Shown here in pieces: positions 51,315 through 60,375 of a stretch of 64,000 nucleotides of DNA. Source of the stretch: Agrobacterium tumefaciens_K (GTDB lineage: Bacteria > Pseudomonadota > Alphaproteobacteria > Rhizobiales > Rhizobiaceae). The notes under the pieces are model-generated. The model saw nothing but the letters and a program-made list of their open reading frames with translations. It was not told where the DNA came from and did no database searches. The stretch lies in NCBI RefSeq assembly GCF_031801495.1, contig NZ_JAOEGC010000002.1, positions 434,001-498,000 on the forward strand. Direction: 5' to 3'. A program made the position numbers and the translations under genes. Every line of letters starts with the position of its first letter. The stretch's first letter is position 1.

Positions 51315-52622
51315 ATGAGTATTTTCGGCACTATGCGAACCGGTGTCTCCGGCATGAATGCGCAGGCGAATAAGCTTGGCACCGTTGGTGACAACATCGC
51401 CAATGCCAGCACGACCGGCTACAAGCGTGCGTCGACATCTTTTTCGTCACTTGTTCTGCCCTCGACATCCGGCAGCTACGCCTCCGGTGGCGTGCAGTCC
51501 AACGTTCGTTACAGCATCTCGGAGCAGGGCAACCTGTCCTACACCACGTCGAGCACCGATCTGGCCATTCAGGGTAACGGCTTTTTCGTGGTTCAGGATG
51601 AGGCGGGTACGCCTTATCTCACCAGAGCCGGTTCCTTCGTGAAGAACGCTGAAGGATATCTGCAGAACTCGGCCGGCTTCCTTCTGATGGGTTATCCGTA
51701 CGGTGCAAATGCTCCGGCGGCTGTTGTCAACGGCTTTACCGGTCTTGAGGCAATCAACGTCAACAACTTCGGTCTGACGGCATCGCCATCCACGCAGGGC
51801 AGCTTCCCGGCCAACCTCAATCGTGACGATACTGCGGTTGCAGCTGGCTCGCGTCCGAGCGACAACGTCGCAACGGCAACGGTGGGTGCAAAGACGTCGT
51901 TGACGGCGTTCGACAGCGGCGGCGCGAAGGTGCTGTACGACTTCTATTACACCAAGACGGCTGACAATACCTGGGAAGTGGCGGTTTATCGTCAGGATCA
52001 GGCGACGGACGGCGGCTTCCCCTACACGGCGACGGCACCAGATACGCTGGTGCAGGAAACCGTTACGCTGACCTTCGATCCCACGACAAACAAGCTCCAG
52101 AAGGCTGTTGCGGGACCGCCAGCCGTCCCGGCTTCGCCCACCTCCCTTACCATCAACGATGACAACAGCGGTGTTGCGCAGGCGATCAATATCGATCTGT
52201 CCGACATGACGCAGTTCTCGTCGGCGTTCACTCCGGGTACCGCAATCCTGAACGGCAACGGTCCGAGCCAGATCAAGGACGTCGAAATCGGCAAGGATGG
52301 TGTGGTCACGGCAGTTTACCAGGATGGTGGTCGTACGAACATCTACCAGCTGGCTTTGGCCACGGTGCCGAGCGTCGACAATCTGAGCCCGCAGAACGGC
52401 AACGTTTATCTGCCGAGCAACGAGTCCGGGGTTGTCACCATCGGTTTCCCGCAGTCGGGCAGCTTCGGTTATATCCAGAAGGGCGCGCTTGAAGGATCGA
52501 ACGTCGATATCGCAAGCGAACTCACCGACATGATTGAATCTCAGCGCATCTATACCGCGAATTCGAAGGTCTTCCAGACCGGATCGGATTTGATGGACGT
52601 CCTGATCAATCTGAAGAGATAA
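51315..52622 (+). CDS. flgE: Flagellar hook protein FlgE
   Basis: The hook subunit, 435 residues. It starts MSIFGTMRTGVSGMNAQANKLGTVGDNIANASTTG; the D1/D2 regions include STDLAIQGNGFFVVQDEAGTPYLTRAG. It ends GALEGSNVDIASELTDMIESQRIYTANSKVFQTG. A ribosome site CGAGGG precedes the ATG. It is the first gene of a run to fliQ (flgE, flgK, flgL, flaF, flbT, flgD, fliQ). Confidence 0.97.
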   Translation: MSIFGTMRTGVSGMNAQANKLGTVGDNIANASTTGYKRASTSFSSLVLPSTSGSYASGGVQSNVRYSISEQGNLSYTTSSTDLAIQGNGFFVVQDEAGTPYLTRAGSFVKNAEGYLQNSAGFLLMGYPYGANAPAAVVNGFTGLEAINVNNFGLTASPSTQGSFPANLNRDDTAVAAGSRPSDNVATATVGAKTSLTAFDSGGAKVLYDFYYTKTADNTWEVAVYRQDQATDGGFPYTATAPDTLVQETVTLTFDPTTNKLQKAVAGPPAVPASPTSLTINDDNSGVAQAINIDLSDMTQFSSAFTPGTAILNGNGPSQIKDVEIGKDGVVTAVYQDGGRTNIYQLALATVPSVDNLSPQNGNVYLPSNESGVVTIGFPQSGSFGYIQKGALEGSNVDIASELTDMIESQRIYTANSKVFQTGSDLMDVLINLKR

Positions 52623-52642
52623 TACTTCTAAAGGACAAATGA

Positions 52643-54121
52643 ATGTCGCTCACGTCAGCAATGATTACTGCGCAGTCGATCTTCAATAACACAGGCAAGC
52701 AGACAGACGTTACTTCGAAGAATATTGCCAATGTCGGCAATGCGAACTACGTCAAGCGAACCGCCATTCTCGGCACTACCATGTATGGTGCGAATATCGT
52801 CACCAATGGCCGTGCCCAGAATGAAGGCCTTCTTCGGCAGACTATTGCCAGTGCTTCCCTTGCTTCCGCTCAGACAACGGTTTTGAGCGGTCTTGAGGAA
52901 ATCAAGAGCATTTTCGGGGGCAATGACTACGAAAGCTCCCCGGCGCAATACATGAAGGAGCTCATGGAGAGTCTCAGTGGTTACGCCGCCAAGCCCAGCG
53001 ATGCTGCGCTGGCTGCGACTGCGGTGAGCTCGGCCGTTGATGTTGCCAATTCCCTGAACAATGCTTCCTCGGAACTGCAGGCTATCCGTCTGCGCGCCGA
53101 CAAGGAAATCACCCTTCAGGTCGAGAAGCTTAACGACCTTCTCGCCAAATTCGAAGAAGCGAATAACGAGGTCAAGGCGCAGACGGCGATCGGCGGCGAT
53201 CCCAGTGACGCGCTCGACCAGCGCGAGACGCTGCTGAAGGACATTTCCTCGATTATCGGGATCAATGTCGTCACGCGCGAAAACAATGACGTGGCCCTTT
53301 ACACGTCGCAGGGCGCGACCCTGTTCGAGGTCGTGCCGCGCAAGGTTACGTTCAAGAGCCAGCCAGGTTATGACGCCAACACGACGGGCAATGCCGTCTA
53401 TGTGGACGGCGTCGCGATCAAGGCGGGTGATGGCAGCAACACCACGGCGGCTGGATCGCTGGCTGGCCTCATGCAGCTTCGCGACGATTACGCGACGACG
53501 ATGCAGAGCCAGCTTGACGAGATTGCCCGCGGCCTCATCACCATGTTCGCGGAGAAGCCTGCTGACCCTCTGAGTGGCTTGCCGGATATGCCGGGCCTGT
53601 TCACTTACGGCTCTCCGCTGGCGACGACCATTCCGGCCGACGGGGTTGTATCACGCGGTCTCGCCGCCACAATTGCCGTCAACCCCGCGTTAATTATTTC
53701 GCAAAGCGGCAACCCGGAATTGTTGCGTGACGGTGGTATTAACGGTATCGCTTACATAAAGAATACCCCGGCCACTGGCGGAACAGGTTATTCGGCGCTG
53801 ATCGACAGCTATGTCACCGCATTCGACGCGCCCATGAATTTCGACGCGTCGACGCGTATCGATACCAATACAAGCATCCTGAAATACGGCAGCAATTCAA
53901 TGGGATGGCTGGAACAGGAGCGGTCGGGAGCGACCTCGGCAACCGAGGCGAAGAGTGCGCTCTATGAGCGTTCGGCCTCCTCCTATTCGAACAACACCGC
54001 TGTCAGCCTCGATGAAGAACTCTCGCTGCTGATGGATATCGAGCAATCCTACAAGGCTGCCACGAAGCTGGTGACCACCATCGACGAAATGCTGAAGTCG
54101 TTGATGGATATGGTGAGGTAA
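52643..54121 (+). CDS. flgK: Hook-filament junction protein FlgK (HAP1)
   Basis: The first junction protein between hook and filament, 492 residues. The N-terminus SLTSAMITAQSIFNNTGKQTDVTSKNIANVGN and C-terminus (VSLDEELSLLMDIEQSYKAATKLVTTIDEM) are family hallmarks. The middle part includes QRETLLKDISSIIGI. It lies 20 bases after flgE and is followed by flgL after three bases. Confidence 0.96.
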   Translation: MSLTSAMITAQSIFNNTGKQTDVTSKNIANVGNANYVKRTAILGTTMYGANIVTNGRAQNEGLLRQTIASASLASAQTTVLSGLEEIKSIFGGNDYESSPAQYMKELMESLSGYAAKPSDAALAATAVSSAVDVANSLNNASSELQAIRLRADKEITLQVEKLNDLLAKFEEANNEVKAQTAIGGDPSDALDQRETLLKDISSIIGINVVTRENNDVALYTSQGATLFEVVPRKVTFKSQPGYDANTTGNAVYVDGVAIKAGDGSNTTAAGSLAGLMQLRDDYATTMQSQLDEIARGLITMFAEKPADPLSGLPDMPGLFTYGSPLATTIPADGVVSRGLAATIAVNPALIISQSGNPELLRDGGINGIAYIKNTPATGGTGYSALIDSYVTAFDAPMNFDASTRIDTNTSILKYGSNSMGWLEQERSGATSATEAKSALYERSASSYSNNTAVSLDEELSLLMDIEQSYKAATKLVTTIDEMLKSLMDMVR

Positions 54122-54124
54122 AAG

Positions 54125-55228
54125 ATGAAAACGTCCTTCATTTCATCTCTGGCGATGCAGAACAGCATGCGCACGACGATCCTCAAGGCTCAGCTTGAGA
54201 TGACGAACCTCAATACCGAACTGACAACCGGCAAGCATGCCGATCTCGGTGTGACGCTCGGGGCAAACACGGCCCGCAGTCTCGATCTCAATCGCGACGT
54301 TGCCCGCATCAGCTCGATTGTCAGCGTCAACTCCATTGCCACGCAGCGCCTTCAGGCGTCGCAGCTGGCTCTGGATGGCATGGCGAAGGCTGCCCAGGAA
54401 ATCCAGAAGGTTCTCGTTCCCAACACCAGCAGCGAGCAGCCGACACTTTCCACGGTCGTACAGACGATCTCGAATGCCTTCAATAATTTCACCAGCTTTG
54501 CGAACACGGCGGTAAACGGAGAGTTCCTGTTCGCCGGTATCAACACCGACGTGAAGCCGGTTGACGATTACTTTGCTGACGATTCCAAGCTGAAGGCCGC
54601 CTACGATGTGGAGCTGAATGCCTTCATGGCGGCCCAGACGCCAGCGGTCGGCAATATTGCTGACCTTTCAAAGGATCAGGTCAGCGCCTTCATGACGCAT
54701 ATCGAAGGTGTCTTTGCCGGAACCACGACTGTAACGAACCCGCCGCACACCGATCTCACGGCTGGCCAGAACTATGACTTCTGGACGACCTACGGTTCGC
54801 AGGCGAGCGACGTCAACATGACGAGTCGCATCACCCAGAATGAGGTGGTCGAAACCTCGACGAACAGCAATTCCCAGGGAATTCGCTACTTCGCGATGAC
54901 GGCCATCACGACCATGACGTTCCTCGACGAGAACGTCGACAGCGAAATCCGCGAGATGGTCGCCACCCAGTCGGTGACGAACATCAACGTCGCGATCAGC
55001 GGTATCAATCAGCAGCAGAGCAAGCTCGGTCTGTCCGAAAGCCGTGTATCGAAGGCGAATGATGCGCTGTCTGCGCAGAAGAAGATCATCGAAACACATC
55101 TCGCCGATATGGAGGGTATCGATACCTACGAGGCCAAGACCCGCCTCGATCTGCTCCAGCAGCAGCTTGAAATCGCATACAGCCTTACATCGCGTCTGCA
55201 GCAAATGAGTCTGGTCAACTACCTCTGA
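54125..55228 (+). CDS. flgL: Hook-filament junction protein FlgL (HAP3)
   Basis: The second junction protein, flagellin-like at both ends, 367 residues: MKTSFISSLAMQNSMRTTILKAQLEMTNLNTELTTGK and the ending LDLLQQQLEIAYSLTSRLQQMSLVNYL. VNGEFLFAGINTDVKPV marks FlgL. It lies directly behind flgK. Confidence 0.95.
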   Translation: MKTSFISSLAMQNSMRTTILKAQLEMTNLNTELTTGKHADLGVTLGANTARSLDLNRDVARISSIVSVNSIATQRLQASQLALDGMAKAAQEIQKVLVPNTSSEQPTLSTVVQTISNAFNNFTSFANTAVNGEFLFAGINTDVKPVDDYFADDSKLKAAYDVELNAFMAAQTPAVGNIADLSKDQVSAFMTHIEGVFAGTTTVTNPPHTDLTAGQNYDFWTTYGSQASDVNMTSRITQNEVVETSTNSNSQGIRYFAMTAITTMTFLDENVDSEIREMVATQSVTNINVAISGINQQQSKLGLSESRVSKANDALSAQKKIIETHLADMEGIDTYEAKTRLDLLQQQLEIAYSLTSRLQQMSLVNYL

Positions 55229-55262
55229 TGAACAGAGGTGGCGGCAGATAAAGGATACATGA

Positions 55263-55607
55263 ATGTACCAGTTTTCCTACGCCGAAATCATGGAGGATGG
55301 TGTCGCCAACGCGAAGGATCGCGAGCGGCAGGCGTTGACCAAATCGATCGATCTTCTTGCAGAGGCAAAGGATTCATCTTCCCAGCGCCATACGATTGAA
55401 GCACTTTTTTACACCCGTCGGGTCTGGATCCGCTTTATCGAGGATCTCAAGCAACCCGACAACCAGCTGGCTGCGGAACTCCGCGCCAATCTGATTTCAA
55501 TCGCAATCTGGATTTTGAAAGAGTGCGAACTGATCCGGAAGCGTCAGTCGACAAATTTCCAGGGCATTATTGACGTGACAACCATCATCAGGGATGGACT
55601 GAAATGA
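55263..55607 (+). CDS. flaF: Flagellin synthesis regulator FlaF
   Basis: A small helical protein of 114 residues of the FlaF family, which in alphaproteobacteria works with FlbT to control flagellin production and secretion. Motifs: MYQFSYAEIMEDG, HTIEALFYTRRVWIRFIEDL, LRANLISIAIWILKECE. Its last four bases overlap flbT. It is placed between hook genes and flgD, as in other rhizobia. Confidence 0.95.
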   Translation: MYQFSYAEIMEDGVANAKDRERQALTKSIDLLAEAKDSSSQRHTIEALFYTRRVWIRFIEDLKQPDNQLAAELRANLISIAIWILKECELIRKRQSTNFQGIIDVTTIIRDGLK

Positions 55608-56053
55608 AAAGTACACTTCGGATTTCGCTGAAATCGGGCGAAAAGATTTTTATCAACGGCGCGGTTTTGCGTGTGGACCGTAAGGTAGCGCTGGAGTTTC
55701 TGAACGATGTCACGTTCTTGCTTGAAAACCATGTGCTTCAGCCGGAGCAGGCGACAACGCCGCTGCGTCAGCTGTACTTCATCGCACAGATGATCCTCAT
55801 CAACCCGGAAGGGCGTGAGCAGTCGACGAACATGTTCCGCAAGTCCGTGAGCATGCTTCTGAACTGCTTCCAGCACGAGGAAGTTCTGGCGGAACTCAAG
55901 CGTATCGATGCCCTGGTTGCGACCGGCAAGGCCTTCGAAGCGCTCAAGGCGATACGTGGCCTGTACCCGATCGAGGAAAAGATCCTCAACAATCAGGAAA
56001 TGGCACCGGCAACGATCGAACAGATTCGCAAGGAGATCGCACCATGGCGGTAG
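55604..56053 (+). CDS. flbT: Flagellin mRNA regulator FlbT
   Basis: FlbT binds the 5' leader of flagellin mRNA in Caulobacter and controls its translation and decay; in some rhizobia it acts positively. The 149-residue protein has LRISLKSGEKIFINGAVLRVDRKVALEFLND, then LRQLYFIAQMILINPEG and FEALKAIRGLYPIEE. It overlaps flaF by four and flgD by ten bases. The shared leader element of the tandem flagellins is a possible target. Confidence 0.95.
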   Translation: MKSTLRISLKSGEKIFINGAVLRVDRKVALEFLNDVTFLLENHVLQPEQATTPLRQLYFIAQMILINPEGREQSTNMFRKSVSMLLNCFQHEEVLAELKRIDALVATGKAFEALKAIRGLYPIEEKILNNQEMAPATIEQIRKEIAPWR

Positions 56054-56511
56054 ATGCAGTCAGCGCAGCGGCGTCAAACCCCTGGGCCAATGCCGGAGCG
56101 ACCAGTTCCGACAGCAGCGCAGCGTCGCTGAACTATGACAGCTTCCTGAAACTTCTGATCGCTCAGATGAAAAATCAGGATCCGACCTCTCCGATGGATG
56201 CCGGTGAGCAGATGTCTCAGCTCGCCAGCTTCTCGCAGGTCGAGCAGACGATCAAGACCAACAACCATCTGAAGAGCATGCTCCAGGCCGAAGCACTGAC
56301 AAAGGCCTCCGATCTCGTCGGCAAGACGATCAAGAGCGCCGACGACACGGTGACGGGCGTTGTCAAAGAGGTTGAGGTCTATTCGGACGGCGTTGTCGCT
56401 ATCACCGAAGCCGGTGATAAAGTCCTGATCCAGGCTGGCGTCACCTTCTCCAACGGTCCTATCAAGAGTACAGATACAGCGACCGAATCGGACACTTCCA
56501 CCGATTCCTGA
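56044..56511 (+). CDS. flgD: Hook assembly scaffold FlgD
   Basis: The hook cap, short rhizobial form of 155 residues. The conserved N-terminal part contains NYDSFLKLLIAQMKNQDPTSPMD and QLASFSQVEQTIKTN. The C-terminal FlgD domains are reduced. The tail is Thr/Ser/Asp-rich. It starts ten bases inside flbT. Confidence 0.93.
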   Translation: MAVDAVSAAASNPWANAGATSSDSSAASLNYDSFLKLLIAQMKNQDPTSPMDAGEQMSQLASFSQVEQTIKTNNHLKSMLQAEALTKASDLVGKTIKSADDTVTGVVKEVEVYSDGVVAITEAGDKVLIQAGVTFSNGPIKSTDTATESDTSTDS

Positions 56512-56559
56512 GATGAAAGGGCGGTATGACGCCGCCTTTCCGAAATAAAGGATGCGACG

Positions 56560-56826
56560 ATGAACGAAGCAGATGCGCTTGATATCATGCAGGCGGCAGT
56601 CTGGACGGTTCTCGTCGCAGCCGGTCCCGCCGTTCTGGCGGCGATGCTCGTCGGTGTCATCATCGCCTTTATCCAGGCCCTGACGCAGATTCAGGAAATG
56701 ACGCTGACATTTGTGCCGAAAATCGTCACCATCATGGTGGTGCTCGGTGTAGCTGCCCCGTTTATCGGCGCGCAGATTTCGCTTTTTTCCAATCTTGTCT
56801 TTTCGCGCATCCAGTCCGGTTTCTAG
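56560..56826 (+). CDS. fliQ: Flagellar export gate protein FliQ
   Basis: A small export-gate subunit with two membrane helices, 88 residues: WTVLVAAGPAVLAAMLVGVIIAFIQALTQIQE, then IVTIMVVLGVAAPFIGAQIS. These are standard FliQ features. It follows flgD by 48 bases and is the last gene before the flhA promoter region. Confidence 0.95.
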   Translation: MNEADALDIMQAAVWTVLVAAGPAVLAAMLVGVIIAFIQALTQIQEMTLTFVPKIVTIMVVLGVAAPFIGAQISLFSNLVFSRIQSGF

Positions 56827-56850
56827 ATCGGGCGATTTGCCTGTGCCATT

Positions 56851-56875
56851 TTCGCGCAAGCTTCAGCCGCTAGTG
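56851..56875 (+). promoter_or_regulatory. Putative class II promoter of flhA (CGCAAG box)
   Basis: TTCGCGCAAG (56851-56860), nine bases, then CTAGTG (56870-56875). It is 25 bases after the fliQ stop and would give a leader of about 100 bases containing two hairpins. Confidence 0.6.
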
Positions 56876-56884
56876 ATGCTCTGA

Positions 56885-56957
56885 AGCATGGGCCCGAAGA
56901 GCGCGAACGCGCTTGCGGATTCTATGCTCCGGAAACGTGCGACGGCTGTTCCGTCGC
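56885..56957. repeat. Palindromic intergenic element in the flhA leader (RIME-like?)
   Basis: An imperfect palindrome with ends AGCAT (56885-56889) and ATGCT (56924-56928) and core AGCGCG/CGCGCT around AA. A perfect hairpin GCGACGG-CTGTT-CCGTCGC (56939-56957) follows. The layout recalls the short palindromic RIME elements of rhizobial intergenic regions, but the sequence is not a clear match. Confidence 0.4.
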
Positions 56958-56986
56958 CCTTCTCATGAAGAGACAGGACGAGATTT

Positions 56987-59074
56987 ATGGCGCAACCACC
57001 AGTCATATCATTGCCGAAGGTAAGCCCGAGTACCCGGGATGTCGGCTTCGCACTGGGTATCATCACCATCCTGTGCGTGCTGTTCCTGCCTATTCCGGTG
57101 ATCATGGTGGATATCGGGCTGGCGTTCTCCATCGCCTTTTCCGTTCTTATCCTGATGGTGGCGCTGTGGATTCAGAGGCCGCTGGATTTCTCGTCCTTCC
57201 CGACAGTTCTGCTGATCGCAACGATGATCCGCCTCTCGCTGAACATCGCGACGACACGTGTCATTCTTTCTCATGGGCATGAAGGTCATGACGCCGCCGG
57301 CGGTGTCATTGCCGGTTTCTCAAGCCTCGTCATGTCCGGCGATTTCGTGATCGGTCTGATCGTCTTTCTGATCCTGATCACCGTCAACTTCATCGTTATT
57401 ACCAAGGGTGCCACCCGTATCGCGGAAGTCGGCGCCCGCTTCACCCTCGATGCCATCCCCGGCAAGCAGATGTCGATCGACGCCGACCTTTCCGCTGGCA
57501 TCATTGATGAAAAGGAAGCCCAGCACCGCCGTCGGGAACTGGAACAAGAAAGCTCCTTCTTCGGTTCGATGGACGGTGCGTCGAAATTCGTACGCGGCGA
57601 CGCGGTTGCCGGCCTCATCATCACGGCGATTAACGTCTTCGGCGGCATCATCATCGGTTATTTCCGCCATGGCATGCCGATCGGCGAAGCCGCTGACGTC
57701 TTCGTCAAGCTCTCCGTCGGTGACGGTATCGTATCGCAGATCCCGGCCCTGATCGTTTCTCTGGCCGCTGGCCTTCTCGTCTCGCGTGGTGGAACCGCCG
57801 GATCAACCGATCAGGCCGTTATCAATCAGCTCAGCGGTTATCCGCGTGCGCTGATGGTTTCCGCCATGCTGATGGGCCTTCTGGCCGTCATTCCCGGCCT
57901 GCCTTTTCTGCCGTTCATCGTACTTGGCGGCATCATGGCCTTCGGTAGCTGGTACATCCCCCGCCAGACGGAGGCAGAAAACGCCCTGCGCCGTGAGGAA
58001 GAAGAAAAGAAGGTCATGCAGAACACGGAAGCCGAAAAGGATTCCGTCAAGCAGGTCCTCAAAACCTCGGAAATCGAGCTGGCGCTTGGCAAGCAGGTCT
58101 CGACACGCTTGCTCGGTGCCCATCAGGAACTGGCCTTCCGGGTTGGCAAGATGCGCAAGAAATTTGCGACGCAATACGGTTTCGTCGTGCCGGAGATCAA
58201 GGTTTCCGATGACATCATGATCCCGGAAAAGGCCTACCAGATCCGTGTCCATGGCACGACGATCGCATCGAGCAACCTTCGTGTCGGAGATGTTCTGGTG
58301 GTGACCGGGGCAGGGCGCAAGCCAAGCATTCCGGGCGACGAAATCCGCGAACCGGCGTTCGGTATGCCTGCCGTGTCGATTCTCGAAACCTTTACCGAAG
58401 ATCTGAAACGCGAGGGCTTCCACCCGATCGACAACGTCTCCGTCGTTCTCACGCACCTCAGCGAAGTCATCCGCAACAACCTGCCGCAGCTTCTCTCCTA
58501 CAAGGACGTGAAGATCCTCATCGACAGGCTGGATCCGGAATACAAGAAGCTGGCCGACGAGATCTGCTCCTCGCACATGTCCTACTCCGGTCTACAGGCT
58601 GTTCTCAAGCTTCTGCTGGCGGAGCGTGTTTCGATCCGCAATCTCCATCTCATCCTGGAAGCTGTCGCTGAACTCGCACCGCATGTTCGCAAGACTGAGC
58701 AGATCGTCGAGCATGTCCGCGTGCGCATGTCGCAGCAGCTTTGCGGCGACCTTGCGGACAACGGTGTGCTGCGCGTGCTCCGTCTCGGCAACAAATGGGA
58801 CATGGTTTTCCATCAGGCGCTCAAGCGCGATGCCAAGGGTGAAATCGTCGAATTCGATATCGATCCGCGTCATCTGGAGGAGTTCTCCGAGCAGGCGTCC
58901 AAAGTTATCCGTGAATTCATGGACCGCGGCCTGCCCTTTGTCCTTGTCACGTCGCCTGAAACACGGTCCTATGTGCGTATGATTATCGAGCGACTCTTCG
59001 CGACCCTTCCTGTTCTTTCGCATGTCGAGCTGGCAAAGGGGCTGGAGATCAAGATTCTGGGCGCCATTTCATGA
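56987..59074 (+). CDS. flhA: Flagellar export gate protein FlhA
   Basis: The largest export-gate subunit, 695 residues. Eight membrane segments occupy the first 310 residues or so, with the FHIPEP motif region represented by MVALWIQRPLDFSSFPTVLLIATMIRLSLNIATTRVIL and the loop with PGKQMSIDADLSAG. The cytosolic domain (about 340-690) binds chaperones and includes IRVHGTTIASSNLRVGDVL and VRVRMSQQLCGDLADNG. It overlaps fliR by four bases. Confidence 0.97.
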   Translation: MAQPPVISLPKVSPSTRDVGFALGIITILCVLFLPIPVIMVDIGLAFSIAFSVLILMVALWIQRPLDFSSFPTVLLIATMIRLSLNIATTRVILSHGHEGHDAAGGVIAGFSSLVMSGDFVIGLIVFLILITVNFIVITKGATRIAEVGARFTLDAIPGKQMSIDADLSAGIIDEKEAQHRRRELEQESSFFGSMDGASKFVRGDAVAGLIITAINVFGGIIIGYFRHGMPIGEAADVFVKLSVGDGIVSQIPALIVSLAAGLLVSRGGTAGSTDQAVINQLSGYPRALMVSAMLMGLLAVIPGLPFLPFIVLGGIMAFGSWYIPRQTEAENALRREEEEKKVMQNTEAEKDSVKQVLKTSEIELALGKQVSTRLLGAHQELAFRVGKMRKKFATQYGFVVPEIKVSDDIMIPEKAYQIRVHGTTIASSNLRVGDVLVVTGAGRKPSIPGDEIREPAFGMPAVSILETFTEDLKREGFHPIDNVSVVLTHLSEVIRNNLPQLLSYKDVKILIDRLDPEYKKLADEICSSHMSYSGLQAVLKLLLAERVSIRNLHLILEAVAELAPHVRKTEQIVEHVRVRMSQQLCGDLADNGVLRVLRLGNKWDMVFHQALKRDAKGEIVEFDIDPRHLEEFSEQASKVIREFMDRGLPFVLVTSPETRSYVRMIIERLFATLPVLSHVELAKGLEIKILGAIS

Positions 59075-59826
59075 TAACCGACCCGCAAGGGACCATCATT
59101 GCGTTGTTCCTTGCGATTTGCCGAATTGGCGGCTGTTTCATGACCATGCCGGGCTTTTCCAGCGCACGCATTCCAGGGCAGATCCGCATGCTGCTCTGCG
59201 TGGCCGTGTCGATGGCGCTTCTGCCGGTCTTGTGGAATTCGATCTATCCGAATGTTTCCGGCGCAAGCCAGGGCACGATCGTCGGGCTCATTCTCTCCGA
59301 AATCCTGATTGGCGCGATGTACGGGCTGATCGCGCGTTTTTACACGCTCGGTCTTCAGTTTACGGGTGCGCTCATTGGTGCATCGATTGGCTTCAGTGCG
59401 CCGGGCGGTGCTGACGTCATTGAAGACGTTCAGGAGAACCAGATAGCGAACTTCATTACCTTTGGTGGTCTTCTGGTTCTCTTCATGCTGGATTTTCACC
59501 ATGTCGTTTTGAAAGCGCTGGTGGATTCCTATACCGCGACGCCGGTCGGCGCGCTTGTCAGTACCCAGAAGATGCTGATTACCCTGACGGATACGCTGCG
59601 CGCTTCAACAACCATCATGCTGCGTCTGGCCAGCCCCTTCATCATCTACGGTCTGATGTTCAACGTCGCGGTCGGCCTCATCAACAAGCTGGCGCCGCAA
59701 ATTCCGGTTTACTTCATTTCCACCCCCTTCGTTCTCGCAGGCGGGCTGTTCATGCTGTATCTTTCCGTCGCAGCCCTCATCCGACAGTTCGTGGATGGCT
59801 TTGGGCCGGTTTTCATCGGTTTCTGA
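59071..59826 (+). CDS. fliR: Flagellar export gate protein FliR
   Basis: An integral export-gate subunit, 251 residues with about six hydrophobic segments. FLAICRIGGCFMTMPGFSSARIPGQIRMLLCVAVS, EILIGAMYGLIARFYTLGLQFTGALIG and FMLDFHHVVLKALVDSY are family features. With fliP and fliQ it completes the gate set in this window. It follows flhA with a four-base overlap. Confidence 0.96.
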   Translation: MITDPQGTIIALFLAICRIGGCFMTMPGFSSARIPGQIRMLLCVAVSMALLPVLWNSIYPNVSGASQGTIVGLILSEILIGAMYGLIARFYTLGLQFTGALIGASIGFSAPGGADVIEDVQENQIANFITFGGLLVLFMLDFHHVVLKALVDSYTATPVGALVSTQKMLITLTDTLRASTTIMLRLASPFIIYGLMFNVAVGLINKLAPQIPVYFISTPFVLAGGLFMLYLSVAALIRQFVDGFGPVFIGF

Positions 59827-59841
59827 TCGGGAGGGATTTTC

Positions 59842-60261
59842 ATGGCTTCGGACAAGCGCTCTGACAAACTCAAGCGACTCACGGCCGTGCAGCGCCATAT
59901 GGAAAAGATGGCCGAGGTCGAGCTGGCCGATACCACGCGCGTTCGCTCGGAGGTGTCGCAATCCATGGATAACGTGCTTGAAGCAATGAGTTCCATGGAT
60001 CCCCTCCATCAGATGTTCTCCAAACATTACTCGGACCGTTACGGTCGTCTGATCGTCAAGGACCGTCAGCTCGCAGGTGTTCAGCAACTGCAGGAAAACA
60101 AGGTGCTGAAAGAAAAGACCAAGGCTGACAGACTTCAGGAAAAGATGCTTGGCGCCCGCGATCTCGAAGATCGTGAAGCCGATGATAATGCCATCTACGA
60201 ACTCCTTGAAATCATCAACGTTACTTCGACACCAGCCTCCAGCAAGGTTGGCGATTCATAG
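59842..60261 (+). CDS. Small helical protein after fliR (FliJ candidate)
   Basis: A 139-residue polar protein with no signal peptide or membrane segment, almost entirely helical with high Lys/Glu/Asp/Gln. It has heptad-like stretches (KRLTAVQRHMEKMAEVELAD near 10-30; LQENKVLKEKTKADRLQEKM near 83-102). A FliJ-type export stalk is a short antiparallel coiled coil of about 140-150 residues, and no other FliJ is visible in the window. Position 15 bases after fliR supports an export role. I cannot show homology, so this remains a candidate. Confidence 0.7.
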   Translation: MASDKRSDKLKRLTAVQRHMEKMAEVELADTTRVRSEVSQSMDNVLEAMSSMDPLHQMFSKHYSDRYGRLIVKDRQLAGVQQLQENKVLKEKTKADRLQEKMLGARDLEDREADDNAIYELLEIINVTSTPASSKVGDS

Positions 60262-60375
60262 TCTCTCCCAGTGTTGCACCGGCGTCGTTTTTGAAAACGT
60301 CGTTTGGTGTTTCTGGATTGCGCGAACATGCTGCGGTTTTCCGCGGTCGGTTCGTCAGGACGGGAGATCGAAAAC

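Noticed and set aside
56885..56957. Transcription terminator after fliQ
   Set aside because: The hairpins lie downstream of the putative flhA promoter box and lack a T-run, so a leader or repeat element is the better reading.
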